Counted from the first letter of the stretch, positions 42,913-55,493 are shown. The stretch: 64,000 nucleotides of DNA from Phytophthora hibernalis (GCA_012656075.1 JAAKBF010000024.1:1-64000); one strand, 5' to 3'. Notes: a model not told the origin generated them from the sequence alone. Made by a program: numbers and translations.

Positions 42913-44245
42913 GACCTTACACAGGCCATCGCCGACCACGACCGCATGGTGGGGTTCTGGGCTTCTCGCGCGACCACGGCTGAGATTTCGGTGACGTCGA
43001 CGCAGCGACTCCTCCACCAGGACCGTGAGCGTATCAAGGCTGGCTTGGTGGCCTATACCGAGCAGGTGGACAAGCATCGGGTTGCCCTCGGGGCTTCTGA
43101 CCAAGCCTCGGTCGGTGCAGTTTATCTTCCGGTTCAAGCCTTCGAAGCTCAGGTCGCGAGCCTGAAGCGAGCGAACTCCATTCTGCAGCGCCACGCTGCT
43201 CTCCACGAGCTCGATGTTGACACATTGGTGCTTGCTTCTGCTGGTACGTTCTGCTCTTCTCTCCTTGCCCCATTGGTCTTCCTAAGCTCTTCTCTCCCTC
43301 GTTCAGATATTACTGCTGACACCATCGACTGGGGGTTGCTCGGACTCTCTCCTCCGAGCATCACTTCGAAGCGCCGTCGGAGCGCGTCTTCGGAGAGCTC
43401 GGAAAAGAGTGATTAAGAGTCCAAGGCCTTGGGCCCGGGGCCTAAGCCCCCGTGCTGGCAGCGTCGGCTGCGGGTGATGCCTCCGAAGATTCAGACGACC
43501 TGCCGCTCATTCCATCGGTGTCCCAGCGTCGAAGGAATCGGCGCAAGCGTCTCCGGCAGCAAGCATCTCAAGCTCCGTCTCCGCAGACGACACCGGCGCA
43601 TCCTACACGTGTTCCATCGGGACCGCCGAAGTCGACCCTTCCTGCCAGCAACCGGTTGGGTCGTCCATCTAAGAACTTGGGTGCCCCAGCTCGAGGACCC
43701 ACGCCCAAACCCTCGGTCAGTACGCCACCACCTCTACAAGCGTCTGGGCTTTCTGCTGGATCGCCACCGAGCTCCTCAGTCAGTTCGTCGCCGGGGTCGC
43801 CGCTGCCACCGTCTCCTGCAGGGTCCCCACCGAGTCTTCCGCCTGCGTCTCTACCGGTATCTCCGTCGAGTGGTTCACTTCAAGTCCTCCTCCTGGGCCT
43901 CCGCCGAGTCCTCCACCTGGCTCTCCACCGGTATCGACATCTTTTCTGGCCGAGGCGAAGGCGAACTCAGCGTGACTTTGGACTATGATGCATCTGGTTC
44001 TCGATCTCCAGTGGACTCTCTTGGCTCACCCAATTTGCGTTGTGCTTCGTCTTCCACTTCCATCTTTGGCCGTGATTCCCGGATCGTCAAGCTACCTCGG
44101 CTTCGGCTAGCGGTGTTGGACATCTTGGTTTATGCTGCTATGGCGTCGCAGGAAAACTCGCCGAGCTTCTTCTTAGGTTATCGGTTGTTGTTGCTACCAG
44201 CTCAGCGTGTCTTCCCATCTCGGCTGTTGTGTCCTATTTCGTAAT
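42913..44245 (+). pseudogene. Antisense coiled-coil/proline-rich ORF, copy 2 (5'-truncated)
   Basis: Begins inside the coiled coil (AIADHDRMVGFWASRATTAE, HQDRERIKAGLVAYTEQVD) at the junction with element B. Intron 43244-43306 (63 nt, GTACGT to TTCAG) joins LVLASA to DITADTIDWGLLG, as in copy 1. The reading then passes KRRRSASSESSEKSD and, in another frame from 43450, DASEDSDDLPLIPSVSQRRR, a long Pro/Ser-rich stretch (GSPLPPSPAGSPPSLPP) and a tail ending near 43985 or 44245. Relative to the integrase on its right (44693-45910, minus) this gene is antisense and convergent, the same arrangement as at the window start. Confidence 0.6.
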
Positions 44246-44267
44246 CCATTAACATGCAATCTTGACG

Positions 44268-44434
44268 CAGTAGCTTTGTAACTCGGCTCGGCGTGCTGTC
44301 TTCACCGATACGTCATAATTTTGGAACAGTAACTTTTCAACTTGGCCGGCCTGTTCTCTTCACCGAGCCGTCTCGTTTCTTGAAACAGTAGCTTTTCAAC
44401 TCAACTCGGCCTGTTCTCTTCACCGAGTCAAGGT
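44268..44434. repeat. 59-bp tandem repeat between convergent ORFs
   Basis: Units begin at 44268, 44327 and 44386 with CAGTARCTTTTCAACT-like sequence and contain CTGTTCTCTTCACCGA. About 2.8 copies. They lie between the end of the antisense ORF (plus) and the end of integrase (minus), so they would be in the 3' region of both transcripts. Confidence 0.8.
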
Positions 44435-44692
44435 TTTCATGTGATTGTAGTGTTCTAGTCCTCGTCGGCTACTTGCACCGTTTGCAGACGGTTTCGCGTT
44501 TCTTCTGCTGCAAATAATCGAACGGCAACCCGCCATTGGACAAGTTGGATAACGGTTTCCAACTCGGTTCCTCATGACCAACCCACTTCATTTTGAATTT
44601 TCGCTGAGCTCCGCGGTGCTTGTTGATATTGGTAGCTCATCGTCGAGTATCTTCTCGACCTCATAGCTGTTGGCTTCTAAGTCGGGTTCTCA

Positions 44693-45910
44693 ACTGTCTT
44701 CCGGGAGGAGTTCTTCATCAAAATCTAGCCGCTCGGACTCATCGATATCATGTATTAGTCGAGTTGTAGGTCTTTTTCCGTGTTCTGCTATCGCTTTTAG
44801 ACGAGACACGTGGACTACTGGATAAAACCGATACCCACTCTTGTCCGGCAGTTCTAATTCGTAAGCAAATTCCTCCACTTTCTTTTCACTCGAAATGGTC
44901 CATGCCACCGGTGGGCTATGTTTTTCGTCAATCCTGGTTTTACTCGTTCCATAAACAACCATACTTTATCACCCTCCTTGAACAGAGATTTCCGAAGCTC
45001 GGATGTCGGAACTGAGGCATTTTCTAGCCCGTTTATATCAGTAGTTCGGTTCGGAATGGCTTGCTGCTCGACTCGGCTAAGTTCCGCATTGTGTGCTTTG
45101 GCCCTACGCGCCTTTTCTTTCACCTGGTACTCAGCTGCTAGTCTCAATGCCACTTCCCGCTGGCGGTTGGCTTCTCTTCGCCATTCTACTGCTTCCGCCG
45201 AGTTGGAAGATGTATGCCTTGCTTGCCTTACAGATTCGGTCATAGCTTTGAGTGTGGATTTCGCGTCCCACCCATGTACTAAGTAAAACGGAGTTTCCCG
45301 CCGAGTTGAGTCCCTCAAGTTGTTGATTGCGTGAACCAATTTCTCAGCTATATCGTCCCAGTCTGCCTGAAGAGGGTCCTCCACATATACTCGCACTGTC
45401 TGGATCATGGTTTTCACTGACCTTTCTTGTTGACCATTTGCTTGAGGTCTGTAGCTCAGTCTTGCTGTTGATCTCAACTGCATCATCTCGGAAAACTTCT
45501 GAAACACTTCACTGATAAATCGAGGGTCTCGATCATGTCGTATTAGAGTGGGTGCCCCGAATCCCCTGAAGACACATTCCTCAAAGACTTTGGCCACTTC
45601 CAAGGCTCCCGTAGCGCTCATTGCTTTAGCAATTACGAATCCCGTGGGGTGATCTTGTAACAATAAAAGTGCAGTTCTCACTCGCTGAGTTCGTGGAAGC
45701 GGTATTACGAAAACCATAGACACCACATGAAATGGCCGATCGGAAATCACGTTACCCGGCGAGTAGCCTCAGAGGTGTGGTTTACTCTTGATCGTGTTGC
45801 AATCTTCACATGACTGCACATGCTTGACCACGTCGGCATACAATCCAACCCAATGATAGTCGGCTCTGACCCGGTGGAAGGTTCGTACAATGCCTTTGTG
45901 GCCGCCCTCC
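44693..45910 (-). pseudogene. Gypsy integrase of element C
   Basis: Minus strand: HHCC zinc domain (GGHKGIVRTFHRV, YADVVKHVQSCEDC) at 45910-45790, then a stop. The core runs from 45750: FVIPLPRTQRVRTALLLLQD, IRHDRDPRFISEVF and SYRPQANGQQERSVKTMIQ, preserving D,D and E of the catalytic triad. An Arg/Glu-rich C-terminal region follows, ending near 44690 with FYPVVHVSRLKAIAEHGKRP, a chromodomain-position module. 298 codons of the core are uninterrupted. The N-terminal boundary abuts an LTR fragment, so RT and RNase H are deleted. Confidence 0.85.
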
Positions 45911-45911
45911 A

Positions 45912-46060
45912 CCGTGTAGTTGATCTATGGCTCCGAGAGCCTCTGTAGTCAATCCTATAGCTTGTCCTATATCTAAATACAAATATCCAGTGTGAACCGA
46001 TCCCTGTATGTGGTCCTGTACCCGGCTCTATAATGTTCTAACCTCGGCCGGCTTATTATA
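45912..46060 (-). repeat. Gypsy LTR fragment
   Basis: TTGATCTATGGCTCCGAGAG, ACAAATATCCAGTGTGAACC and ACCCGGCTCTATAA blocks match LTR copy A around 9912-10025 in the same orientation. Only about 150 bp remain. Confidence 0.8.
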
Positions 46061-47464
46061 TATTTCGCACTTGGTACAGCGCCTAGCTGAGACGCATGTG
46101 ACGAGCCATACGTGCTCATATGAGCACGAGTGACACCCAACTGAAGGGAGATAGCTTTAGCGTGTATACGTTTAGCTGGATCGCGCAAAGGGGGATCCTC
46201 CAGCTATCGAGGCACAGACAGGGCTGACCTGACCCCACACAGGGGATACAAAGCGTGTTATGGGACGGCATTGCGGTACATGCTTGTATGTCGTTACCAC
46301 TTCGTTCTTGCGTGAGAGATTTACTGTAGCCCTGAAACATAATCTACCACGCGTATTGCCGGTCGTGTTGGCCAATGCAGATCTTCTACGGATTTCCTGG
46401 CAGCACGTCTCTGAGACTACCGGTAGGGCTACATGTACATGTATTTATACTATGAACACATCTTTCAATACAGAAACGGAGACGTCAATTAAGTACCCTA
46501 GCATGATGCAGGATTTGGGTCACCACCTATTCTGGTGGTGATGTCATGGCCAGCATAGCAAAAAGTGGATCCTACTATTTTGTGATGCCGTGGTGCTGGG
46601 TGTCCAGGGTGATGTGGGAGTGGACACGAAACATATAGCGGCGGACGCAGTGGACGGGCAGAGATCAAGCACGTACTCATTGAGCTGCACGGTGTTGCTG
46701 CCCACGAGCAAGATACACCGCGACAGGTCGAGCGCCAACGCATCAACATGCTCTCGGTGAATACAATAGGTCGATCTCGTCCTGCGCCGGGGGTGACAGC
46801 GCCGCTGATGCCGCAAGCTAGAGGACGAGCACCGGCACATGGTCGCTGATGCCGCAAGCTAGAGGCTGCGAAACAGAACGTCTCATTTCGATACAGTTTC
46901 ACAGCCATTGTGTCAGCAGCTTCGGCAGCCAATAGAGCCACGAGGAGAATGACCCCGCGCACTTCTTCTTCTCATTGTCGGGAAGGGCGTCGCCCTCACA
47001 GGGACTTACATCTGTTCGTAGAACGCAGAGACGTCCTGTAACCGACGCATGCTTTCGATTCGGAGCGGTTAGCCTGTTCGCTGTTATCTCGCTTCCCGCT
47101 AAGATACGAAAAATCGATACCTCGGCTTCAAAGCCCTCTTCCAAAAAACTAAAAACGGCTTAGCTATCATTTTGTTTTAAATGGACTCATTTGCATACAG
47201 GTACAGTTTAGGGAACGTTTAAAAAAGTAACAACGTCAAAAACCATGATTCATTTGAAGCAACCTCACAGCACATACCAAATATTTACTGCGGTGCTACT
47301 CAATATTATCTATGCATCGATCGTGTAGTTATAGTACGGTTTCCTCGATATTCCGTGAACAGCCTTTCGACCGGCATTTACGTCACGTAGCATCCCAGAG
47401 TGCAGCGCAAAACCACGACGGCAAGCACGGGGTCTTCTTCAAAATGGGAATCATGCTCCAGCAC
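46061..47464. other. Degraded sequence, no supported gene
   Basis: Minus-strand frames between 47144 and 46499 include a hydrophobic start-like run (ILLVALLAAEAADTMAVKLY) and text spread over three frames. No family was recognised. 46803-46865 repeats CGCTGATGCCGCAAGCTAGAGG twice (spacing 41 bp). Confidence 0.35.
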
Positions 47465-48175
47465 TTATTGAACAGGAACACAATGATCATGATAATGCTG
47501 TTGCGCAAGATGCACGAAGCGCTTGAGTACGTACTTGATGGCGTTGCCGCCGCAGTACTCGGCAGCCTCGGCGTCATCGTCGCTGTAATGCGGATTCTCG
47601 ACGTACAAGACGTTCGAGCGGCGCTTCGACATAAGCGCGATATTCTTAGTGAGCGAGCAAGGCGTAGGCACAAGATATGGTGTTCTTGATGTCGCTCTTC
47701 TTCTTCTTGTGCATGCCGAGGACGAGGCGCTCGGCCAAGTAGAAGGGCTGACAAAGAAGCACGAAGAAGACGATGGTCGCGTGCAGCTGGATGAAAAGGT
47801 CTGACTTGAACCCCAACGTGATCATGGTCGTGTCGGCGCCCGTATAGCTGGAGAAGAGCAGGTTGTCCGTCAAATGTCAGCCCACAGCGACACCGTCCAA
47901 GTCCGCACGAAGAACAACACAGAGACGCGCGTGATCGTAACGCACGCCATGCGCTTGGCCTTGCTGTGCTGACGTTGAAAAGCGGGGATGACCACGCCGA
48001 CGTCGTTGTGGTGATGCGCGTTTTCAAGAATGAGACGCCCAGATGAGATTGTCTGAGACAAGAGGTCACAGCTCCGGGAATATGACTGAGTGATGGATCT
48101 GGACCTGATGACATGGTAAAACGAATGCCGCGCTCTAAGCGGCACGAGGAGGGTGACACACTTGACGTACTTCAA
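47465..48175 (-). pseudogene. Remnant of an unidentified multi-frame (membrane?) protein gene
   Basis: Three consecutive minus-strand frames link up with small gaps: MKYVKCVTLLVPLRARHSFY to RMACVTITRVSVLFFVRTW; then NLLFSSYTGADTTMITLGFK with a hydrophobic segment FIQLHATIVFFVLLCQPFYLA and LVLGMHKKKKSDIKNTISC; then IALMSKRRSNVLYVENPHYS to KYVLKRFVHLAQQHY. The hydrophobic segments suggest a membrane protein. No family could be named, and frame shifts or unseen introns separate the parts. Confidence 0.35.
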
Positions 48176-49970
48176 CGTGGATGTGACGCGCCAGCGGAGT
48201 AGTCAGACGCGTGTCCGGACGAAGGGCGAGAACCAAGATACGGGACAGATCTATTCGGTACCCGGATCCAAGATCAACAGATCCGGATCTCAGATTTTGG
48301 ATCATGTCTATAACGCGATCAGTTGATTACGCCAGATGTATCCAGGGATCGGCCGCGAGCAAAGATTACAGAGATGGGGAGGTTATAGAAGAGGTATAGA
48401 GCCGGTCATCCGCGGCAGTGGTGGATACATAGGGTACGGTAAGAGACGAGATAGGTCTTAACCGTAAATCAAAACTGAATTTGCCATCAAGTGCACAAGT
48501 GCTTCGCCTCCATCTTCCAACGGGAATTACATTGGCCCTACAAGGTGTCGGCAAGTCTACCAGTAGCTGAACTAGTTGTTTGTGGAAGTCTCGATAATAC
48601 ATTGGCCAGATTTACCTTACACTAGTGATCTACCTTCAAGTGTTGATATCGGATCCGACGGAGTTATTACTTGGCCCGAGGATCCTCAGTCTCTCAACCC
48701 CAGAATCCCTGCTATAGGAAGCGGCAAGTATCGCAAAGGAAGGAACCAACCACACCCCAAACGCAACCAACCGGCCCCGGATAAAGTCCCGGCCGCCAGA
48801 TCCCAGCTCGACTTTATCGCTTGGGCTCTGGATCCCTAACCGGCAGCAGAGCGAAGACTTCCGCGCTGCTCCATCCCCGCGTCCCACCAGGACGTTCAAG
48901 AGTCACATCACTACATCTCTTCGTAGCGCAAAGAGAGCAGATCCAGCCCACCAACGGGTACACAAGGTGAGAAGTTCAGCAAATCGCGGATCGGGGTACC
49001 CCTCCGTTAGTTGGTGTTCGGGCGCTGTTGGGAAGTTGGATCCTGTCCTTACAAAATTTTGACGGATCCCGCTATACCACATCGTAGCCTGGTCACCTGA
49101 TCAAACTCGAGACCGGACGCCGGTACGGACGGTGATGATCGATCCGTGTCAGCCGGCAAACGCAACACAAGCTCATTCCTTGTCATACGAACCGGCCGAC
49201 TGTCAAGAAATGAGCTGGTGCTGCTTTTGTCAAGTTGACCTGAAGGTACACACCCATACGTGAGGGTTGCTGAGGGGATGACGAGCGGGGGCGTCGTGAG
49301 GAAGAAGCTGCGGGCGTCTCAGCTCGTGGCATCGAACTTCGCATCCGTATCGGCAGGCTGCTATCTTCTCCGCGCTCCGGTGGATCCTCCAGGGCCAGGA
49401 AGCATTTGGATAACATCCCAAATTCTGGAGGAACCATAGATGAGATGAAGCTGCGTAACTGACCAGCCCAGATATGGAATCGCAGACTAGTGTTCACCCG
49501 CAAAGCTGCTGACCAAGATGTGCAGGGCTTGAACAAGCCTCTATTATAGTGCTGGGTGTCCATGATGGACACTGAGACGACAGCCCATGAAGAATTGGGA
49601 GGCGCATAAGGCACCCCTCGCGGTCGAAGAGCAGTCGAAGGCGACGCTCATCTAACAGTTGACCTTCCAAGGTGCGTATATCTTGGGAATCTGCATGCAG
49701 CAGCGCAAGTTCATGGTCGAGGAATCAAGGCCGGTCCCTAAGCATGCAGCCTGTGTGCCCGTTTCGCAGACCGAGTCCACAAGAAAGAAAACGCTTGTAA
49801 AGTCAGAGCAAAACAAGGTGAAGCCAGAACGAGCAATGGCACTTGGGTCAGTATTTAATTTACTTGCTTTTGTACGGGCAAATCGGCCCGAAATACAAGA
49901 TTGTCTAGGCAAGTCGAACCCATGACATCTTCACTTTGGTCTGAAACCTTACCTGGCCGATAATACGCTA
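48176..49970. other. Unassigned, transposon-like sequence
   Basis: A plus-strand frame at 48576-48839 (87 codons, Pro/Arg-rich end) and a minus-strand frame at 49183-49614 (HYNRGLFKPCTSWSAALRVN, FHIWAGQLRSFISSMVPPE) look like pieces of larger proteins, but I recognise neither. GGATCC/CCGGATC words are frequent at 48.2-49.1 kb. The position between two gypsy LTR fragments suggests nested element debris. Confidence 0.3.
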
Positions 49971-49974
49971 CACA

Positions 49975-50487
49975 CGGATAGTATGTAATATTGCGCTTTC
50001 GCGTGAACCCCGCATTTTCTCAAAAGGAAGGGTACTCGCTGTCAAGCCTTATACGAGTTTTCTGATGTAAACCCTCGGCGGGTAGTAAAATAAACTCAGG
50101 AATACTCGGTACCAATATATTATAAAGGAACGACGCTCCCTGTCGCTTGAGACGGGCTTATTATCGAGTTGGTTCGGATGCTTGTCAAGGACACATAAAA
50201 CACGATGCTCATCGAGTCTCCGAAGCAGACATGCTGCTCGTCGAGGTCCTCACGCAATAACGCGTGCAAGCAAGGTCTACGGCGGTAACTTAAGCTCGGT
50301 GCTACCGGCAGTTATTAGCTGCCCCGATAGAACATTTAGAACAACTTTATTATTCATCAAGATTTAAACGCCAACTTGGTGTACTATATTTATGAGAGGC
50401 GTCGATGCTTGTAATAGTTTGCGCGTTCTTTGGCGGTATGCGGGTTGTGCCGACTGGCGACCGAGCGCCCCAAAAATCAACACCACA
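49975..50487 (-). repeat. Decayed gypsy LTR, minus strand
   Basis: 49980-50150 matches the 9540-9710 part of LTR copy A (AATATTGCGCTTTCGCG, CCTCGGCGGGTAGT). 50440-50487 matches its other end (CCGACTGGCGACCGAGCG … CAACACCACA). The middle is partly deleted. It abuts the pol fragment at 50488, which runs on the other strand. Confidence 0.75.
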
Positions 50488-53400
50488 TTACCAACGGATG
50501 ATCGACAATACTCTGTGGGGTTCGTCCATCCTAACGGTGGGTGGCAACATTTCTCAGAGCTCATTCGAGCCGCCGAGGCGAAGGCAGAAGCAGCGAAAAC
50601 GGGGTGACCGATGTCTCATTACGACTGGCCGATAAATCGGTGACCTTTCCATCTACGTTCGACGCTGACCAAGAATCCTCGGTCATATTTGACGCCGGGA
50701 ACCAGCCCTTTCGCGGACATGTTGTCCACCGGAGAACTGGACGAATCCTCGTTGGTGCCGGTGTTCGATCGGCGATCGTTTGTTGATGATATTTGCTATG
50801 GGTGAGACATTCGACACGCGGACACGCCGGACCGATTGCTCTCAAGATTCACCAAATGCCAAATAAGAGTGAGTGATACGACGAGCATCTTCGTTCAAGC
50901 GCGTGGACTTCCTGCCGCAAAGAAGCCTCGGCCGAAGGTAGCCGAGCCGACCCTTAAAAAGCTGAAGGCGGTGACTGAGCTGCTGTTCCCGTCTTTGAAA
51001 AAGGGAATGCAATCTTTTCTCGGCACACTGAATTCATCCATGACATTGCGGTTTATGAAGCCGCCTCGTACCAACTGAAGGACGAGGACTTCACGCCGAG
51101 TGGAAACCTCTCGGCAGTCCAACCAAGCTTCATCGTGCTACAATAGTTGGTTGGTGAGGCGCCGATTCATCTGCGCTTCGACCGAGGGAAGTATGTGTAT
51201 TTCAAGTTATTTGTGAGAGAGTGGGCATTGAGGTCCACTATGGTGCAATACCACGAAGACAAGTTGCTTGCACCCGGTGCGTTTCTGCGGTCGCATTCTG
51301 AAGGACACAGAGATGAAGTATCACCCGGCCGAGAAGGAGGTCTTAGCGCTTCTGATGTGTGTTATACACACCTAGTTGGTCGTACCATCCACGTGTACAT
51401 TACGTTCTCGACACTGGAATGGGTACACAAGTCGAAGACAATGTTCGTTAGGGCGACCAATTTTGGGGTGATGTTGTCCTCGCGACACCTGAACGCCAAC
51501 CGAGTCAACGAATGCGATTGAACGTTCACAAAACTTCTACAAACTGGTTTGACAAGCTTCATCGCGTTGGAAGACCCGTTCGTTCAAGTGGTCCCACTTA
51601 CGAAGGGATTCTCTACGCCTTGAATGGATCCGCACTTGCTGTCCGCGTGGCTACTGAGGTCTCATGGTGATTTCGTGGTGTCATTCGACGGATTGGCGAA
51701 GACCGAGAAGAACGGCGGTTGCTCGTGGATACTATGGAAGTTGCCGGAATGTAATGTAGTGACTGCTGCGAGTGCTTATCTCGTGACCACCACGGTAGAC
51801 CTCGCTGAGTACGCCGGAATGAACAACGGCGTCTTAGCTACGCTCTAACACGGAACCAAGGATTAGGCATCGTGGGAGACTCGAGACTCGCAATACAGCT
51901 GTCCCTAGGGGTAATTGCCCGCCGGAAGAAATCTCTAATGGCTCAGCTAAATTACCACCGAACACTCACGCTTTGGTCAGTGAAATACCTGCATGTATTC
52001 GGAGAATTCAATGCAGCAGCATACTCGTTGGAAAGCGAGGCTCTAAGGAGTGACGAATTCAGTGTGTCTCAATCAAGACCAGGAAATCGGAATTAGCCAT
52101 CTACGAACCCTATGAAGCACTCTTTGCCTCTGAAACAGCTTCTGCAGACGCCAGAGGCGAAGAGAACCCAGAGGTCAGATTTCCCGCGGTCAAGTGTCGT
52201 GCGAAACGCATCGCAACAAATCGTTTTCGACTTCTTGAGAGACGTACCGGTTTACCTAACGGTATTGACTAGACAACACGTAAAAGCGAGAACGAATCGA
52301 GTTCGGTTTGCAGTTGAGACCTCGGGCTTAAGCCCAGTTGACTCAGCTCGACGAGACGAAGCGAATGGTGCGCCTTCAGAGGGTCAGAACGAGCCAGAAG
52401 TGCGCCGAACGCTGAAGATCGTCGACCCTGTGGTTTTACAAGAAGAACACGGGCGATGAATCTCCATCGCCCATGACGAAGAACTGAAGTGGTTGAACCT
52501 TAACGTCGTGCTCCGGGGCGTGGGAGCCGACCTAAGCTATAGTGCAGCCAGATTTACGTGGAAGATGGCATACAAGTTCGTTCTTCGCGAAGACGGCGTG
52601 TTGTACATTATCGAAACTAACCGTCGTAGAGGTGACGAAAACCGAGAGGAGACGACGATGCGTCTAGTAGTATCCACAACGATGGTTCAGGAGGTGCTAC
52701 AGAACTGTCACGACTCGTTGGATGGAGGCCACCAAGATATCGGTCGTATTTACCATTGGGCGAAAATATACTACTGTTGGATCATACTATACGCTGACGT
52801 CGAACAGCATGTGATGCCCATACTGAAGCTCTAGCAAAGACCCACCCCAGCTCCGAGGTTATCCCGCAGGAAACGTCGTGGCGGAAAGACTGTTCCAACT
52901 GGTGTCAATGGATTTCGTCATACCGCTACTGAGATCTCGGCGGAGCAACACAGCACTGCTACTGTTCCAATACTCGTTCACGGGGTTTCAAGATAGCAAT
53001 GATCGGTTAGGTAGGGCAAGCTTTCGAAGAATGTGTTTACCAAAGGTTCGAGCACCTACGCTGATCCGACACGATCTAGACCTCTATGCTTGAGTCAAGG
53101 CTTCACGGAAATGATGCGGTCCATGTCGAGAGCGAGATTGAGCTACCAGCCACAGGCGAACAGACAGCAGGCATGGTAACTGATGACAGTCATGCAATCG
53201 GTTCCGGTGTACTCAAAGGACCCGATGTAGCAAGAGGGGTGAGATCGATGAACAGCTGATTTTCGCCATCAACAACTCTTAGGATGGAACTCGGAAGGAC
53301 ACTCCGTTTTACCTCGTTCACAGGTAGGACGCCCAGTCCAAGCTGCGAACTATGCACTCGTCATCTCACTCAAACAAGGGTTCGTAGGAGAAACCGACGC

Positions 53401-53730
53401 GTTAGTATGGCGCCGAGAAGTGAACCGGCAGCAAGAAATTGTATGGAAATGGCGTTGGAATACCAGAGCGTCAAGAAGGCTTGGAGAGCGAAGGAGCACA
53501 ATGAGTCGTTAAATCAACGCGAGAGAGCAGATGTACCGAGTGTCGGAGAGCAGAGAGCGTCAGGTGAGTCGCCGAGGAAATCACCAAGAACAGGAGACAC
53601 CGAAACCTCGGCCGAGCACAGGTCAGTAACACCAAACGCTACTAACGACGAATCTCGGAAGCGTTGCCGACAGGGACATGGGTTCTTCAGGATGAGCATC
53701 AAGATCTATGTTCCAGCCTGGGAGTAGCGT
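50488..53730 (+). pseudogene. Pol remnant D of a gypsy element
   Basis: RT: MIDNTLWGFVHPNGGWQHFS, then FDRRSFVDDICYG, LLSRFTKCQIRVSDTTSIF and MQSFLGTLNS. RNase H: YFKLFVREWALRSTMVQYHE, TFSTLEWVHKSKTM. Second RNase H at 51.66-52.07 kb: VVSFDGLAKTEKNGG, LAEYAGMNNGVLATL, GDSRLAIQLSLGVIARRKK. Integrase from about 52.5 kb: MRLVVSTTMVQEVLQNCHDS, IGRIYHWAKIYYCW, FQLVSMDFVIPLLRSRRSNT, then a shifted core and an Arg/Glu-rich C-terminal region to 53.73 kb. Stops and frame breaks in every domain. Same domain order as elements B and E. Confidence 0.8.
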
Positions 53731-54615
53731 GTCGTTGTGCATGGAGCGGGTCAAGTCAGGTTTGATCAAGAAATAAACTCATCGGTGGTGACAAGAGAGT
53801 GAGTGCAAATTTCTTCTGGAGTCACCCAGTGAATTCTGATCTGGGACAATCCTGATATTCGATTGGCTATTGAAAATTTACCGGTACTGGCTATGCGCCT
53901 TGCCCAAGTGCGACATGGAATTCGGCTGTGTTCCGCGGAGCGGATGCGGCCAGGCTTTAAGATGGGCCCTTTAGATTTGGAAGACTGCGGTCAGGGTCGG
54001 AAACCCTGAACGCAGATATATGTCCGAATCGCTCCCGCCCTTAAGCGGGTTAACCTAATCTGGGGTTGAAAACGCCCATGCAAACGTATTGTATGTGGTG
54101 TCCCGCCTCGCCTAAAGTCTGAATGCACACATATCCGTGTACCGGAACTCGCCGTGTCACAAGTACCGAGTGAAGCAGAAAACCAAGAAAAGAATAGCGT
54201 ATGAAGCCTCTACAGTGAGTGTACCTTTGGTCGCAAGACCTTGGATGCACTTTAGTGCCTGGACGCAGATCGTCCCTGAACGCAGATACCTGAGCGTGCA
54301 AATTATTATGTGCGCCCAAGGTCACCTTGCTCTGTGAGGCCGTACACATCGGTTTCAAGTTATATCCAGGTTCAAGAACCCTGAGTGTAGGTGGAAAACA
54401 CCTGCGTTCAGGATATCAAGAATCCAGCAAACACAAAGACATGGCCCTTGAAGATGATAAGATCAACCAACAAAGTGTCAACGTCAACATCCAGTATAAT
54501 CAAATCAAGTCAAAGCAGAAGATCACAATGCAGGAGAACAGAAGAACATGGATGAACATCGAAGAACGAAGACAACAAGATACCATTTACGAAGAGCTAG
54601 CGATAGGCTAGCAAA
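53731..54615. other. Non-coding region upstream of element E LTR
   Basis: Contains three exact copies of the 10-mer CTGAACGCAG or its complement (54006, 54276, 54402) and several one-mismatch forms. An A/G-rich stretch lies at 54430-54600. It may be the 3' internal end of an adjacent copy of element E, with the purine-rich stretch as its polypurine region. No gene. Confidence 0.4.
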
Positions 54616-55397
54616 TGTAACAATCAGAGTTCGTTTTCCCCTACTACACAAGTCGCTCAAAGACGGGCTTCTGACAAGCGGGAAACGGGTCCGCCGATCA
54701 GTTAAGGACGGTTCGGTGCGGGGCTCCCTAAAAGATTCAAGTCCAGTTGTAAGGGGATCATTCACATAGGTGTCTGACGTGATCCTTGCATTCCATTTTC
54801 TAGTTGATCCGCTGCGTGTACGGTAAGGGCGGTGTTTCATTTCATATTGACAAGACTTTCGTGGGTGATTAGTAGCAGTCGTCCCCAGGAATAGTTGATA
54901 GACTGCGTTCAAGGTTGGATTGTATTTGTGTGTGTTATTGCCCTCATCTGAGGGTGGTGCGCGTGTGCAAGGGCTTCAGTGTTGACCAGTACCCTGAACG
55001 CAGCCCTAGTTGACTGGCGTTCAGACCCACCGCTCAAGGTCTATAAGAATAAGTAGCGGCTGTTTGTTGTATATAACTCTTTAATTGTATTGGTTATCTG
55101 AAAGTGGTCTTTCTTCTGGGTTCTCGGACCCGGATTCAGACATTGGAGAAGTGGGTTCAGGACGAACATTACGCTCGACATTTTCAAGGCCTATTTGTAT
55201 TGGACAACTCATTTGGTGGCAAATCCAGGCTCCCGAATTAATCGACGCCGATAGGGATTACACAAGGTGCCACGCCACTCTGAATCGCGGTTTCAAGGAA
55301 CTGCGTTCAGGGTTCACACCCCCGAGGTTTAAGTTTCAGGACTAAGTCTGGGCTACGGCTATTCATTGAGCGAGAAAGTTTCACCGACTTCATCACA
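54616..55397 (+). repeat. Putative 5' LTR of element E
   Basis: The 3' end (…CATCACA) is fixed by the PBS two bases later. The 5' end is placed at TGTAACAATC from the TG rule and a plausible 782-bp length, which is uncertain. A TATA-like TATATAACTC lies near 55070. Confidence 0.5.
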
Positions 55398-55399
55398 AC

Positions 55400-55419
55400 T
55401 GGTGCACCTGCCCGGATTC
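55400..55419 (+). promoter_or_regulatory. Primer-binding site of element E
   Basis: TGGTGCACCTGCCCGGATTC. Its complement ends GGTGC-A-CCA after a CCGGG T-stem strand, as a tRNA 3' end should. Two-base spacing from the LTR, as in the other family. Confidence 0.75.
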
Positions 55420-55493
55420 GGGGTCCTAGGATTTCACCAGAGTTGTTTATATTAGTAGGAATCGCTGGGTCTCGTTAACTTCTAACTACTCTA

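Larger units (their letters stand above)
42913..46060 (-). mobile_element. Ty3/gypsy element C remnant (LTR piece, integrase, antisense ORF)
   Basis: Reading right to left: an LTR fragment (46060-45912), integrase (45910-44693), a 59-bp tandem repeat, and the antisense ORF (44245-42913). The 3' LTR expected next is missing because the element is cut at 42912, where plus-strand element B begins. Confidence 0.65.

Noticed and set aside
46899..47144. Hydrophobic start-like run suggesting a secreted protein
   Set aside because: It begins without an ATG in frame and is interrupted by frame changes; no effector motif follows.
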